From Paraburkholderia ultramafica (GTDB lineage: Bacteria > Pseudomonadota > Gammaproteobacteria > Burkholderiales > Burkholderiaceae), in contig NZ_CADIKK010000003.1 in the NCBI RefSeq assembly GCF_902859915.1, forward strand, positions 1 through 64,000: 64,000 nt of DNA, in the 5' to 3' direction. How positions within the stretch are numbered: position 1 is the stretch's first letter; each line of letters begins with the position of its first letter. Positions 46,132 to 57,563 of this stretch are shown piece after piece. The notes beneath the pieces are model-generated. The model saw nothing but the letters and a program-made list of their open reading frames with translations, searched no databases and was not told the DNA's origin. Position numbers and translations under genes: made by a program.

Positions 46132-47202
46132 ATGCCGCGCCCCCTCTCAGCCACGATTCACACCGCCGCACTTGCCAATAATCTTGCCGTCGCGCGGCGC
46201 TACGCGCCCAAATCCAAAATCTGGGCCGTCGTCAAGGCCAACGCCTATGGGCATGGCCTTGCGCGCGTCTTTCCAGGTCTGCGCGCCACCGACGGCTTTG
46301 GTTTGCTGGACCTCGAAGAGGCCGTGAAGTTGCGTGAATTGGGTTGGGCCGGGCCAATTCTGCTGCTCGAAGGCTTCTTTCGCCCGACCGATATCGACGT
46401 GATCGACCGCTATAGCCTGACCACCGCGCTGCATTCGGACGAACAGTTGCGCATGCTCGAAATGGCGCGCCTGTCCAAACCCGTCAACATCCAGTTGAAG
46501 ATGAACACCGGCATGAACCGGCTCGGCTACACGGTGGAAAAATTCCGTGCCGCGTGGGAGCGGGCGCGCGCCTGCCAGGGCGTCGGCCAGATCACCTTGA
46601 TGACCCATTTCTCGGATGCCGACGGCGAGCGCGGCATCGCCTATCAGATGGAAGCATTCGAGCGCGGCGCGCAAGGCATCGCGGGCGCGCGCAGCCTCGC
46701 CAATTCGGCGGCCACGCTGTGGCATCCCGCCGCGCATTTCGACTGGGTGCGCCCGGGCATCATGATGTACGGCGCGTCGCCGTCGGGCGTGACGGCTGCG
46801 ATCGAAGGCACCGGGCTGCAGCCGGCGATGACGCTCACGTCGGAGCTGATCGCCGTGCAGACGCTCAACGAAGGCAGCACCGTCGGCTATGGTTCGGCGT
46901 TCAAGGCGCGCGGCTCGATGCGTATCGGCGTGGTGGCGTGCGGCTATGCGGACGGCTATCCGCGGGTCGCGCCGGAAGGCACGCCGGTCATCGTCGACGG
47001 CGTGCGCACGCGGATCGTCGGGCGCGTGTCGATGGACATGCTCACGGTCGACCTGACGCCGCTGCCGACCGCCAACGTCGGTTCGCGCGTCGAGTTGTGG
47101 GGCACTGCGCTGCCGATCGACGACGTCGCGCAGGCGTGCGGCACCATCGGCTATGAGCTGATGTGCGCGGTGGCGCCGCGCGTGCTGGTGCGCGCGGAGT
47201 AA
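46132..47202 (+). CDS. alr: Alanine racemase
   Basis: A 356-aa PLP enzyme making D-alanine for peptidoglycan. The PLP lysine is Lys35 in [10 protein letters not shown], and the second catalytic base is Tyr253 in [12 protein letters not shown]. The C-terminal domain with [13 protein letters not shown] is complete. It is divergent from lplT. Confidence 0.96.
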   Translation: MPRPLSATIHTAALANNLAVARRYAPKSKIWAVVKANAYGHGLARVFPGLRATDGFGLLDLEEAVKLRELGWAGPILLLEGFFRPTDIDVIDRYSLTTALHSDEQLRMLEMARLSKPVNIQLKMNTGMNRLGYTVEKFRAAWERARACQGVGQITLMTHFSDADGERGIAYQMEAFERGAQGIAGARSLANSAATLWHPAAHFDWVRPGIMMYGASPSGVTAAIEGTGLQPAMTLTSELIAVQTLNEGSTVGYGSAFKARGSMRIGVVACGYADGYPRVAPEGTPVIVDGVRTRIVGRVSMDMLTVDLTPLPTANVGSRVELWGTALPIDDVAQACGTIGYELMCAVAPRVLVRAE

Positions 47203-47430
47203 AGCGCGGCGCCCGGCCGCAGCGGACGGCGGCTTGTTTGCGGCTCGCGGCGCGGCTTGCCGAGTGATTTGCCGCTTCGCTTTTTGCGGCGCTCGCTGCA
47301 TCGCTTTTTGCACCGCTGTTTGCTCTGCTGACCGCTTCGCCCGCCGCCGCGTTCGCGGCGGCCGCTGCCGCCCCGGCGACACGCTCATCAACCGCATCAA
47401 TCCCAAGAACAGCAACACAGGCAATCACGC
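47203..47430. other. Intergenic region with GC-rich near-repeats
   Basis: The 228 bp between alr and radA are built of GC-rich near-repeats (GCGGC, TTTGC and CGCTTTTTGC-like). No gene or clear terminator is seen. Confidence 0.4.
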
Positions 47431-48807
47431 GTGGCTAAACCCAAGACGTTGTACATCTGCAGTGAATGCGGCGGGCAATCGCCGAAATGGGCCGGGCAGT
47501 GCCCGTCATGCAATGCATGGAATACGCTGATCGAATCGGTCGCGGAATCGCCGTCCACGCACCGTTTCCAGTCGCTCGCGAAGAGTGCGCCGGTGCGGCG
47601 TCTGGCCGAGATCGACGCGTCCGACGTGCCGCGTTTCTCCACCGGCGTCAGCGAGTTCGACCGCGTGCTCGGCGGCGGTCTGGTGCCGGGCGGCGTGGTG
47701 CTGATCGGCGGCGATCCGGGCATCGGCAAATCGACGCTGCTGCTGCAATCGCTCGCTGAAATCGCCGCCGACAAACGCGCGCTCTATATCAGCGGCGAAG
47801 AGTCGGCCGCGCAGATCGCGTTGCGCGCGCAACGGCTTTCATTGCTGGAACCCGGCTCGAAGGCTAGCGAACTGCAATTGCTCGCGGAAATCCAGCTCGA
47901 AAAAATCCAGGCGACGATCGCCGACCAACGGCCCGACGTCGCGGTGATCGACTCGATCCAGACGGTCTATTCCGACGCGCTGACCTCCGCGCCGGGCTCG
48001 GTCGCGCAGGTGCGCGAGTGCGCGGCGCAATTGACGCGCATCGCCAAGCAGTCGGGCACCACCATCATCATGGTCGGCCACGTGACCAAGGAAGGCGCGC
48101 TGGCGGGGCCGCGCGTGCTCGAGCACATCGTCGACACGGTGTTGTACTTCGAGGGCGACACGCATTCGTCGTTCCGTCTCGTGCGCGCGATCAAGAACCG
48201 CTTCGGCGCGGTCAACGAGCTCGGCGTGTTCGCGATGACCGAGCGCGGTTTGCGCGGCGTGGCCAATCCGTCGGCGCTGTTTTTGTCGCAGCACGAGCAG
48301 TCGGTGCCGGGCTCCTGCGTGCTGGTGACGCAGGAGGGCACGCGACCGCTGCTGGTCGAAGTGCAGGCGCTGGTGGACGCGGCCAACGCGCCGAATCCGC
48401 GGCGCCTCGCGGTCGGTCTCGAACAGAACCGTCTGGCGATGCTGCTGGCGGTGCTGCATCGGCATGCGGGGATCGCGTGTTTCGATCAGGATGTGTTTCT
48501 GAACGCGGTCGGCGGCGTCAAGATCACCGAACCCGCCGCCGACCTGTCGGTGCTGCTCGCGATCCATTCGTCGATGCGCAACAAGCCGCTGCCCAAGGGG
48601 CTGGTGGTGTTCGGCGAAGTGGGCCTGGCCGGCGAGATCCGGCCGTCGCCGCGCGGTCAGGAGCGTCTGAAGGAAGCGGCCAAGCTGGGTTTCTCGGTCG
48701 CGGTCATTCCGAAGGCCAATGCGCCGAAGCAGCCGATCGAAGGCTTACAGGTCGTTGCGGTCGAACGGATCGAGCAGGCCATCGACCGGGTCCGCACGCT
48801 TGAATAG
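47431..48807 (+). CDS. radA: DNA repair protein RadA
   Basis: A 458-aa branch-migration helicase that processes recombination intermediates. In order: a C4 zinc finger with Cys10, Cys13, Cys24 and Cys27; a RecA-like ATPase with Walker A GGDPGIGKSTLL; the RadA-specific KNRFG motif (IKNRFGAVNELG); and a C-terminal Lon-protease-like domain. The start is GTG. Length is standard. Confidence 0.96.
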   Translation: MAKPKTLYICSECGGQSPKWAGQCPSCNAWNTLIESVAESPSTHRFQSLAKSAPVRRLAEIDASDVPRFSTGVSEFDRVLGGGLVPGGVVLIGGDPGIGKSTLLLQSLAEIAADKRALYISGEESAAQIALRAQRLSLLEPGSKASELQLLAEIQLEKIQATIADQRPDVAVIDSIQTVYSDALTSAPGSVAQVRECAAQLTRIAKQSGTTIIMVGHVTKEGALAGPRVLEHIVDTVLYFEGDTHSSFRLVRAIKNRFGAVNELGVFAMTERGLRGVANPSALFLSQHEQSVPGSCVLVTQEGTRPLLVEVQALVDAANAPNPRRLAVGLEQNRLAMLLAVLHRHAGIACFDQDVFLNAVGGVKITEPAADLSVLLAIHSSMRNKPLPKGLVVFGEVGLAGEIRPSPRGQERLKEAAKLGFSVAVIPKANAPKQPIEGLQVVAVERIEQAIDRVRTLE

Positions 48808-48950
48808 ACGGGGTTGCGGCGCCCGCGGACGCGGCGGGCGCCGTAATGCACCGTAAATATCTCCATATTGGCTGTAACCTAAATGGCATTCCTTTTTCCT
48901 AAGCTGCGAGGGTATGCATCCCTTCTGATGCCCCAAAAAAGGATCGCGCC

Positions 48951-49229
48951 TTGAAACAGTCATATGAAACCGTAGCCGAGCGGCCGATACAGGTGCGTGG
49001 CTGCCGTGTGTCCGCACCGATTCGCCAGCCTTGGGGCGGCGCTTGCCGGATTGTCGAGTGGATCGATACGGCGGGGCAGATATCGCGGCGGGTGGTGGCC
49101 GAAGATGCCACGGCCGCCGAGGTGCGCGCCACGATCAATCGTCATGTGGAAGGCCGCAAGCATCTGCTGTACGACGACGAAAAGACCCCGCGCCAGACTT
49201 TGCCGCGACAGACCGTTGCGCGGCGCTGA
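48951..49229 (+). CDS. Small DUF2866-type protein
   Basis: A 92-aa protein known mainly from Burkholderiaceae (RGCRVSAPIRQPWGGACRIVEW, then INRHVEGRKHLLYDDE). No function is known. The start is TTG with AAGGA eight bases upstream. Charged ends and no signal peptide suggest a cytoplasmic protein. Confidence 0.72.
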   Translation: MKQSYETVAERPIQVRGCRVSAPIRQPWGGACRIVEWIDTAGQISRRVVAEDATAAEVRATINRHVEGRKHLLYDDEKTPRQTLPRQTVARR

Positions 49230-49321
49230 GGTTCGGGCGGCGGGGGGTGCGTGGGGTACCGCAGTCACCACCGCATCGTCTGGACTGGCCGAACCCGGAC
49301 CCGTGGTTCGGCCTTGCTGCA

Positions 49322-50410
49322 TTATCCGATCACGCTATCGTCATCTTCTGCGTCGCTTGCGCTTGCCGCCGCATACGCCTGCGGATTGAACAGCGGATGC
49401 TGCGCAGCCTCCGCCGGCGTCAACACCGGCGACACACAACAGTCGAGCGACTCCAGCAGCGCAACCCAGTCTTCCAGCGCACGCGTGACGATCACGCCGG
49501 CCAGTTCCTGCGTGAGCGCGACGGCGTCCGGGCCGCCGATCGCCTGGCCGAGGCTCCAGTGACGCGTCGCCCATTCGGGCCGGTCGAGCGCCATGCATAG
49601 CGTTTCCCAGAACTTCAGTTCGAGCGCGCCGACCGCGAGCCAACGGTCATCGAGCGTGCGGTACAGGTTGTAGCAAGGCACGCCGCCGTTCAGCAGACCG
49701 GCGCCGGCGGCCGGCGCGACGCCTTCGTTGGCGAGCGCGACTTGCGCGACGACGTTGTGCGCATACGTGACGTGCGTCATCGACACGTCGACGAAGCGGC
49801 CTTCGCCGCCGCGCGACACATGCCATAGCGCGGCGAGAATCTGTGTGACCGCACTCAACGCGCCGCCGAGCAGGTCGGCGATCTGGAAGTTCGGCAGGAT
49901 CGGCGTGCCGTCACGGCTCGCCAGTTGATCGAGCACGCCCGCATAGCCGATGTAGTTCAGATCGTGGCCGGCGTGATCGACGAACGGGCCGCTTGCGCCA
50001 TACCCGCTGATCGCACAATAGACGAGCCGCGGATTGGCCGCGCGCAGCGTCGCGTAGCCGATGCCGAGACGCTCCATCACGCCGGGCCGGAAACTCTCGA
50101 TCAGCACGTCCGCTTCCGCCGCGAGCGCGCGCAACACGTTGCGTCCCGCTTCGGATTTGAGGTCGAGACGGGTCTCGCGCTTGCCGCGATTCACCAGCCG
50201 GTAGAACGCGCCGGGCCGGCCGGCCACGCGGTCGCTCGACGACTGCATCATCGTGCGAGTGGGGTCGCCCGCGCCGGGCGCTTCGATTTTCAGCACGTCG
50301 GCGCCCAGTTCGGCGAGCCGCAGCGCGGCCACCGGGCCGGGGAGCAGACGCGTCAGGTCGAGTACTCGCAGCCCTTGCAGCGCGGGCGGCGCCAATGCGG
50401 CCGATGACAT
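49322..50410 (-). CDS. CaiB/BaiF family CoA-transferase
   Basis: A 362-aa class III CoA-transferase. GLRVLDLTRLLPGPVAALRLAELGADVLKIE is the standard N-terminus, and VLIESFRPGVMERLGIGY, SGYGASGPFVDHAGHDLNYI (with the catalytic Asp of GHDLNY) and LGGALSAVTQIL follow. Members such as alpha-methylacyl-CoA racemase and formyl-CoA transferase share this sequence, so the substrate is open. An upstream TTG at 50440 would add ten residues; the ATG at 50410 was chosen although neither has a strong ribosome-binding site. Confidence 0.88.
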   Translation of the reverse strand: MSSAALAPPALQGLRVLDLTRLLPGPVAALRLAELGADVLKIEAPGAGDPTRTMMQSSSDRVAGRPGAFYRLVNRGKRETRLDLKSEAGRNVLRALAAEADVLIESFRPGVMERLGIGYATLRAANPRLVYCAISGYGASGPFVDHAGHDLNYIGYAGVLDQLASRDGTPILPNFQIADLLGGALSAVTQILAALWHVSRGGEGRFVDVSMTHVTYAHNVVAQVALANEGVAPAAGAGLLNGGVPCYNLYRTLDDRWLAVGALELKFWETLCMALDRPEWATRHWSLGQAIGGPDAVALTQELAGVIVTRALEDWVALLESLDCCVSPVLTPAEAAQHPLFNPQAYAAASASDAEDDDSVIG

Positions 50411-50480
50411 GGATGATGCTGTCGCGAAAGACAAAGCCAACCTCTCGTCGGTGCCGGCGCGGACCGGAAACAGCGTGCCG

Positions 50481-52433
50481 CTAGCCGATTTGTTCGAGTT
50501 CCTCGTGAGTCTCGAGCCATTCGGCTTCGAGCGTTTCGAGGCGCGCGTTCACGTCTGCCTGACGGCGGATCGCCTCCGTCAGTTTGCTTTTCTGCTCGGG
50601 CTCATAGCTGGTTGGATCGACGACGAACGCATCCAGCGCCGTCTTCTCCGTATTGAGCGCGTCCATTTCCTTTTCGATCTTCGTGATGCGGCTTTGCAGC
50701 GGCTTTTTCAGATGCGCGAGCTTCTGACGCGTTTCTGCTTCCAGGCGACGCTGCTCCTTGCGATTCACGCCGTTGTCCACGCCGCTGTCCGCGCTGCTGT
50801 CAGCCCCTTTGGCCGCCGCGCCCGCTTTGAGCGCCGCGCGCTGCTCGGCCGCATGCTGCAGCAGCCAGTCGCGATAGTCGTCGAGATCGCCGTCGAATTC
50901 CTGCAGACGGTGCTTCGCGACCAGCATGAATTGATCGGTGGTGGCGCGCAGCAGATGCCGGTCGTGCGACACCAGAATCAGCGTGCCTTCGAATTGCGCG
51001 AGCGCCATGGTCAGCGCGTGACGCGTTTCGAGATCCAGGTGGTTGGTCGGTTCGTCGAGCAGCAGCAGGTTCGGCTTCTGCCAGATGATCAGCGCGAGCG
51101 CGAGGCGTGCTTTTTCGCCGCCGGAGAAAGGCGCGATCTTCGACGTCGCCATCTCGCCGGAAAAGTTGAAGCTGCCGAGGAAGTCGCGCAGTTCCTGTTC
51201 GCGCGTGTCCGGCGCAAGACGCGCGAGATGCTGCAGCGGCGTGTCGTCCGGGCGCAGCGTTTCGAGCTGATGCTGCGCGAAGTAGCCGATGCGCAGACCC
51301 TTGCCTTCGCGCACGTGGCCGCCGAGCGCTTCGAGCGTGCCGGCCAGCGTCTTGATCAAGGTCGATTTGCCCTGGCCGTTCGCGCCGAGCAGGCCGATAC
51401 GCTGACCGTTCTGGATCGACAGCATCACGCGATCGACGATCGGAATCTCGACGCCTTCTTCGCCACGGTAGCCGCAGCGCACGTCTTCCATCACCATCAT
51501 CGGATTCGGCGCGGAATCGGGCACGCGGAACTCGAACGTGAACGGCGAGGTGGCGTGCGCCGGCGCGATCAGCTCCATCTTTTCGAGCGCCTTCACGCGG
51601 CTTTGCGCCTGACGCGCCTTGGTAGCCTGCGCCTTGAAGCGATTGATGTAGCTCTGCAGATGCTCGACCGTGCGCTGCTGCTTTTCATACGCGCTCTGTT
51701 GCAGCGCGATCTGCTGCGCGCGCAGCACTTCGAATTGCGAGTAGTTGCCGCCATAACGCTTGATCTGCTGCTGCTCCAGGTGCAACGTGACATTGCAGAC
51801 CGAATCGAGAAATTCGCGGTCGTGCGAGATCACGATCAGCGTGCCGGGGTAGCGGTGCAGCCAGTCTTCGAGCCAGACGATCGCGTCGAGATCCAGGTGG
51901 TTGGTCGGTTCGTCGAGCAGCAGCAGGTCGGAGCGGCACATCAGCGCTTGCGCGAGATTCAGCCGCATGCGCCAGCCGCCCGAAAAGCTGCTGACCGGCT
52001 CGCGTGTCTGTTCGAGCGTGAAGCCGAGGCCGAGCAGCAACGCTTCGGCGCGCGCGGGCGCGGTGTAGCCGTCGGCGTCGGCGAACGCGGCGTGCGCTTC
52101 GCCTTCGGCCGCGCCGTCGTGAGCGGCCGAGGCGGCGGCGATGGCGGCTTCGATCGCGCGCAACGCGGCGTCGCCGTCGAGCGTGTAGGCGAGGGCGGTC
52201 TTGTCCGCGGCGGGCGTTTCCTGCGCGACGTGGGCGAACTGCCAGTTCGGCGGAATGGAGAAATCGCCGCCGTCCGCATGCAGTTCGCCGAGCAGCACGG
52301 CAAACAGCGTCGACTTGCCCGCGCCGTTCGCCCCCACGAGGCCGGCCTTCTCGCCGGGGTTGAGGGTGAACGTGGTGTTGTCGAAGAGCGGCTTGGTGCC
52401 GCGCGCGAGGCTGAACTGATTAAAGCGGATCAC
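50481..52433 (-). CDS. ABC-F family ATPase (YheS/Uup-like)
   Basis: A 650-aa soluble protein with two ABC domains and no membrane segment. Domain 1 has Walker A GANGAGKST, signature FSGGWRMRL and LLLDEPTNHLDLD. Domain 2 has GANGQGKST, FSGGEKARL and LLLDEPTNHLDLE. Between them is the P-site tRNA interaction motif-type linker (YEKQQRTVEHLQSYINRF). A coiled-coil C-terminal domain (about 560-650) follows a low-complexity hinge. ABC-F proteins act on ribosomes. Confidence 0.92.
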   Translation of the reverse strand: MIRFNQFSLARGTKPLFDNTTFTLNPGEKAGLVGANGAGKSTLFAVLLGELHADGGDFSIPPNWQFAHVAQETPAADKTALAYTLDGDAALRAIEAAIAAASAAHDGAAEGEAHAAFADADGYTAPARAEALLLGLGFTLEQTREPVSSFSGGWRMRLNLAQALMCRSDLLLLDEPTNHLDLDAIVWLEDWLHRYPGTLIVISHDREFLDSVCNVTLHLEQQQIKRYGGNYSQFEVLRAQQIALQQSAYEKQQRTVEHLQSYINRFKAQATKARQAQSRVKALEKMELIAPAHATSPFTFEFRVPDSAPNPMMVMEDVRCGYRGEEGVEIPIVDRVMLSIQNGQRIGLLGANGQGKSTLIKTLAGTLEALGGHVREGKGLRIGYFAQHQLETLRPDDTPLQHLARLAPDTREQELRDFLGSFNFSGEMATSKIAPFSGGEKARLALALIIWQKPNLLLLDEPTNHLDLETRHALTMALAQFEGTLILVSHDRHLLRATTDQFMLVAKHRLQEFDGDLDDYRDWLLQHAAEQRAALKAGAAAKGADSSADSGVDNGVNRKEQRRLEAETRQKLAHLKKPLQSRITKIEKEMDALNTEKTALDAFVVDPTSYEPEQKSKLTEAIRRQADVNARLETLEAEWLETHEELEQIG

Positions 52434-52568
52434 GAAGAGGCCGGCTGAAGAAAACCGCTATTTTAGACTGCCGGGGCTGACACCGGGCGCTCAGTCGGGA
52501 TCGGCCGTTCGGCCGACTGTTTTGGCGCGGCTTTTGGCATAGACTGACGGCTTTCACCGGGGGAGCAC

Positions 52569-53048
52569 ATGACATCGATTTATTCATTTTCGGCACGTAC
52601 GCTCGGCGGCGAGGAAACGAGCCTCACGCAGTATCAAGGCAAGGTGTTGCTGGTCGTCAATACGGCGAGCGAATGCGGATTCACGCCGCAGTATGCGGGC
52701 TTGCAAAAGCTGTATGACACCTATGCGGCGCGCGGGCTCGCGGTGCTCGGCTTTCCGTGCAACCAGTTCGGCAAACAGGAGCCGGGCGATGCCGCGCAGA
52801 TCGGCAGCTTCTGCGAGAAGAATTATGGCGTGACCTTTCCGATGTTCGACAAGATCGACGTGAACGGTGCGAACGCGCATCCGCTGTTTCGCTATCTGAC
52901 GGGCGAGGCGCCGGGTTTGCTGGGTCTTGAAGCGATCAAATGGAATTTCACCAAGTTCCTGATCGGCCGCGATGGCAATGTCGTCAAGCGCTATGCGCCG
53001 CTGACCAAGCCCGAGGCGATCACTGAGGACATCGAGAAGCTGCTGTAG
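52569..53048 (+). CDS. Glutathione peroxidase (Cys type)
   Basis: A 159-aa thiol peroxidase of the GPx family. The peroxidatic Cys36 is in VNTASECGFTPQY, with Gln in FPCNQFGKQEPG and Trp in IKWNFTKFLIGRDG completing the catalytic set. A Cys replaces selenocysteine, as is usual in bacteria. It reduces hydroperoxides, often with thioredoxin. It is divergent from the ABC-F gene. Confidence 0.94.
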   Translation: MTSIYSFSARTLGGEETSLTQYQGKVLLVVNTASECGFTPQYAGLQKLYDTYAARGLAVLGFPCNQFGKQEPGDAAQIGSFCEKNYGVTFPMFDKIDVNGANAHPLFRYLTGEAPGLLGLEAIKWNFTKFLIGRDGNVVKRYAPLTKPEAITEDIEKLL

Positions 53049-53175
53049 CGGCGCTTTGGCGGGTGGCCGAATCCGTGGCCAAAATCGCAGCGGCGCGCCA
53101 GCGTGGTGCGCCGCTGCGCAATCGGCACGACGGTCGCGGCGCGGCCGGCGAGACTCGCACGTGGTGGCGCGGCGT

Positions 53176-54630
53176 CTACAGGATCGGCGAGAAGAGGCGC
53201 GCCACGTGCATCAGCACGCGCCGCAGCGCGCTCGCCTGCCGGTACTCGTTGCGGTCGATTTCAAGCGACTCGGCGAAATCGTTGCGCAGCATCGTTTCGA
53301 CCTCCTGCGCGAAGCCGCGGTCCACGGTCAGCACCATGATCTCGAAGTTCAGCCGGAACGAGCGGTTGTCGAGATTGGCGCTGCCGACCGCGGCCGCCAC
53401 GCTGTCGATCAGCACGACCTTCTGATGCAGGAAGCCCGGCTGGTAGCGGAAGATCCGGATGCCTGCGCGCAGCGAATCGTACGCATACAGCTTCGAGGCG
53501 GTGAACACCACCCGGTGATCGCGCCGGCTCGGAATCAGAATGCGCACGTCCACGCCGCGCAACACCGCGAGCCGCAGCGCCGAGAACACCGCTTCATCGG
53601 GTATCAGATAGGGCGTGGTGATCCAGATCCGCTCGCGCGCCGCGTTGATTGCTTCGACGAAAAAGAGCGAGCAGGTTTCCTGTTTGTCGGCCGGACCGCT
53701 CGGCACGACGAGGCAGTGCATGCCCTGGCCGTTTGGCGGGTCGGCCGGCGTAGCGGCGGGCGGCATGTCGAACTCGGGCAGCTGCTGCGTGGCCCAGTGC
53801 CAGTCCTCGGTGAAAACGAACTGGATGCTGGCGACCGCCGGGCCGCGAACCTCGATGTGCGTATCGCGCCACGGCGACAGCGGCGGCCTGCCGCCGAGAT
53901 ATTCGACGCCCACGTTATGACCGCCGACAAACGCGCGTTCGCCGTCCACCGAAACGATCTTGCGGTGATTGCGGAAGTTCAGTTGCAGACGGTTGACGAA
54001 GCGGCGATTGGTGGCGAACGGATGGATCTCCACGCCGCCCGCGCGTAGCGCCGCGACGTAGCGGTGGGGCAGATCGAAGCTGCCGATGCTGTCGTACAGG
54101 AAGTAGACGCGCACGCCTTGCTGCGCTTTGGCGATCAACGCGTCTTTGAACATCTCGCCGAGCGCATCGTCGCGCACGATGAAGAATTGCACGATCACGT
54201 AGTGACGCGCGCTCTCGATCGCTTCGAAGATGGCCTCGAAGGTGGCTGCGCCATTCACCAGCGTGCGTACGGAATTGCCCGGCAGAAACGGCATGCCGCC
54301 CAGACGCGTGAGCGAATGCACGAACCTGACGCCGAGCTGCTGCGTAGGCAGTCCCGCCGACGAAGCCCGCGTGTCCCATACCGGCGGATGCGCGCGCGTG
54401 CGCAGCAGTTCGTTTTCGACGCGGCGCGCGTCCGCATAGCCGGCGAACTTGCTGCGGCCGAGGAACAGATAGGGCACCAGCGTCAGATAAGGCATCGCGA
54501 TCAGCGACACGGCCCACGCGATCGCGCCTTGCGAGGTACGGGTGTTGAGAATCGCGTGGCACGCCGCGACCACGCCGAGGATATGGGCGAGGGCGACCAG
54601 CGGGCCGACGTGAAGCAGGTCGAATGGCAT
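53176..54630 (-). CDS. cls: Cardiolipin synthase (phospholipase D superfamily)
   Basis: A 484-aa membrane enzyme. Two N-terminal membrane helices are followed by two HKD motifs: HRKIVSVDGERAFVGGHNVG and HQKVVLIDSVAAAVGSANLD, each with H-x-K-x4-D. This domain plan is that of bacterial cardiolipin synthases, which join two phosphatidylglycerols. ATG at 54630 is preferred to a TTG at 54651. Confidence 0.93.
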   Translation of the reverse strand: MPFDLLHVGPLVALAHILGVVAACHAILNTRTSQGAIAWAVSLIAMPYLTLVPYLFLGRSKFAGYADARRVENELLRTRAHPPVWDTRASSAGLPTQQLGVRFVHSLTRLGGMPFLPGNSVRTLVNGAATFEAIFEAIESARHYVIVQFFIVRDDALGEMFKDALIAKAQQGVRVYFLYDSIGSFDLPHRYVAALRAGGVEIHPFATNRRFVNRLQLNFRNHRKIVSVDGERAFVGGHNVGVEYLGGRPPLSPWRDTHIEVRGPAVASIQFVFTEDWHWATQQLPEFDMPPAATPADPPNGQGMHCLVVPSGPADKQETCSLFFVEAINAARERIWITTPYLIPDEAVFSALRLAVLRGVDVRILIPSRRDHRVVFTASKLYAYDSLRAGIRIFRYQPGFLHQKVVLIDSVAAAVGSANLDNRSFRLNFEIMVLTVDRGFAQEVETMLRNDFAESLEIDRNEYRQASALRRVLMHVARLFSPIL

Positions 54631-54721
54631 AAGCTCGCGAAGAGTTGGCAAAGCGCTGCGTTTCAGGCGGTGGGCGCGGGCGACGGCGTTAAGCCGTGGT
54701 CTTGCGCCGCGGCATCAGGTG

Positions 54722-54797
54722 GTGGCCTTAAGCGGTGGCCTCGAGCAGTGGCTTCAACCGGTAGCCTCAAGTCAAGTTCAAGTAGTAGCGTCAAGCA
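54722..54797. repeat. Degenerate 13-bp tandem repeats
   Basis: Units of the form GTGGCCTCAAGCA recur: GTGGCCTTAAGCG (54722), GTGGCCTCGAGCA (54735), GTGGCTTCAACCG (54748), GTAGCCTCAAGTC (54761), then after an 11-bp interruption GTAGCGTCAAGCA (54785). They lie in the 269-bp gap between cls and prmB, with no gene. Confidence 0.6.
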
Positions 54798-54920
54798 GCA
54801 GCCAACGGCCTCAAGCAACCGGGGCCCGACGAGCCGCCTTGTGAAAAAACCGCTCAAACGCGGCACGCCCGGCACCCTCAAATGCCCGCCGCGCGCACCA
54901 CGCCACCCAACAATAGAACC

Positions 54921-55805
54921 TCAGACCGGCAGATCCGCGGCCTGAATCAGGAACACATTGTCATCGCCGGCGCTGGTCGACATCCAGACCAGATCGAGGC
55001 CGCCGAAAGCCGCTTCGACGTTCTCGCGCTCGTTGCCGATCTCGACGACCAGCACGCCGTCTTCGGTGAGCCAGTTGCGCGCATCGGCGATGATCCTGCG
55101 CACGATGTCCATGCCGTCGGCGCCGCCCGCCAGCGCCATGTTCGGCTCGTGCTTGTATTCGGCGGGCAGTTCCTGCATCGACGCCGTGTTCACGTACGGC
55201 GGATTGCTGATGATCACGTCGTAGCGGCGCTCGGCGAGCGGCGCATACAGATCGCCTTCGAACAGCGCGACGCGGTCGTCGAGCTTGTAGTCCATCACGT
55301 TGCGCGTCGCGACTGCGAGCGCGGGCGCCGACAGGTCCACCGCATCGATATCCGCGTTCGGGAACGCGTGCGCCGCGAGAATCGCGAGGCAGCCCGAGCC
55401 GGTGCACAACTCCAGCACCGCGCTCACCTGCTCGGGATCTTCCACGTACGGCTGCAGGCCGTCCTGCAGCAATTCGCCGATGAACGAACGCGGCACGATC
55501 ACGCGCTCGTCCACGTGAAAGCGAAAGCCATGCATCCACGCTTCCTGCGTGATGTACGCGGCCGGCACGCGTTCGGCGGCGCGGCGCTCGATCACGTTGA
55601 GCACGGCGTCGATTTCGGCCGCGCTCAAACGTGCGTCGAGAAACGGCTCCAGCAGGTCGAGCGGCAGATGCAGCGTGTGCAGGATCAGATAGGCGGCTTC
55701 GTCGTAGGCGTTGGCCGAGCCGTGGCCGAACGACAGTTCAGCCTGGTTGAAGCGCGATACCGCGAAACGCAGCAGGTCGCGGACAGTGGAAAACGGAAGC
55801 GTCAT
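54921..55805 (-). CDS. prmB: Ribosomal protein L3 N5-glutamine methyltransferase
   Basis: A 294-aa SAM-dependent methyltransferase. It has the N-terminal helical part, the SAM site VLELCTGSGCLAIL, and the catalytic NPPY motif (VIISNPPYVNTASM) that binds the glutamine side chain. YITQEAWMHGFRFHVDERVIVPRSFI distinguishes PrmB from PrmC. It ends the minus-strand dap cluster, starting 16 bp after the dapE stop. Confidence 0.93.
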   Translation of the reverse strand: MTLPFSTVRDLLRFAVSRFNQAELSFGHGSANAYDEAAYLILHTLHLPLDLLEPFLDARLSAAEIDAVLNVIERRAAERVPAAYITQEAWMHGFRFHVDERVIVPRSFIGELLQDGLQPYVEDPEQVSAVLELCTGSGCLAILAAHAFPNADIDAVDLSAPALAVATRNVMDYKLDDRVALFEGDLYAPLAERRYDVIISNPPYVNTASMQELPAEYKHEPNMALAGGADGMDIVRRIIADARNWLTEDGVLVVEIGNERENVEAAFGGLDLVWMSTSAGDDNVFLIQAADLPV

Positions 55806-55821
55806 CGCAAATAGTCCTTGG

Positions 55822-57147
<1,326 letters not shown>

Positions 57148-57197
57148 TCAATCCCGCGCATCGGACCACGGGCCCGGGCACGCCAACCGCGTCGCGC

Positions 57198-57563
57198 TCA
57201 GGCGAACAGCGCGGCGTATTCGTGCGCGGCAAAACCGAGCGACTTGACCCGTCCGTTGACCACCAGCACCGGCCGCTTGATCACCGACGGCTTGTGGATC
57301 ATCAACGCGATAGCGCCCGGCTGCGTGTCCGCGGCCGCCTTCATGTCGTCGGACAGGCCGCGCCACGTGGTGCCACGGCGGTTCAGCAACGCGTCGAGCT
57401 CCACGTCCTTCAGCCAGTCCTGCACCAGCGGCCCGGTCACGCCGGCCTTCTTGAAGTCGTGAAACTCGAACTCGACGCCGTGCTCTTCCAGCCACACGCG
57501 GGCCTTCTTCACGGTGTCGCAGTTCGGGATGCCGTAGACGACGGTTTTGGTGCCGCGCGCCAT
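57198..57563 (-). CDS. yffB: ArsC/Spx-family protein, YffB-like
   Basis: A 121-aa thioredoxin-fold protein. TVVYGIPNCDTVKKARVWLEEHG carries a single Cys (CDTVKKA, as in YffB) rather than a CxxC pair, and KPSVIKRPVLVVNGRVKSLGF is the C-terminal family segment. The function is unproven; a glutathione-linked reductase is suggested for the family. Its ATG shares a base with the dapD stop (TGATG), so it is co-translated with dapD, a linkage also common in other proteobacteria. Confidence 0.88.
   Translation of the reverse strand: MARGTKTVVYGIPNCDTVKKARVWLEEHGVEFEFHDFKKAGVTGPLVQDWLKDVELDALLNRRGTTWRGLSDDMKAAADTQPGAIALMIHKPSVIKRPVLVVNGRVKSLGFAAHEYAALFA

Noticed and set aside
50253..52448. A 731-codon plus-strand ORF opposite the ABC-F gene
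   Set aside because: It is an antisense shadow with Arg/His/Glu-rich composition; the minus strand encodes complete ABC domains.
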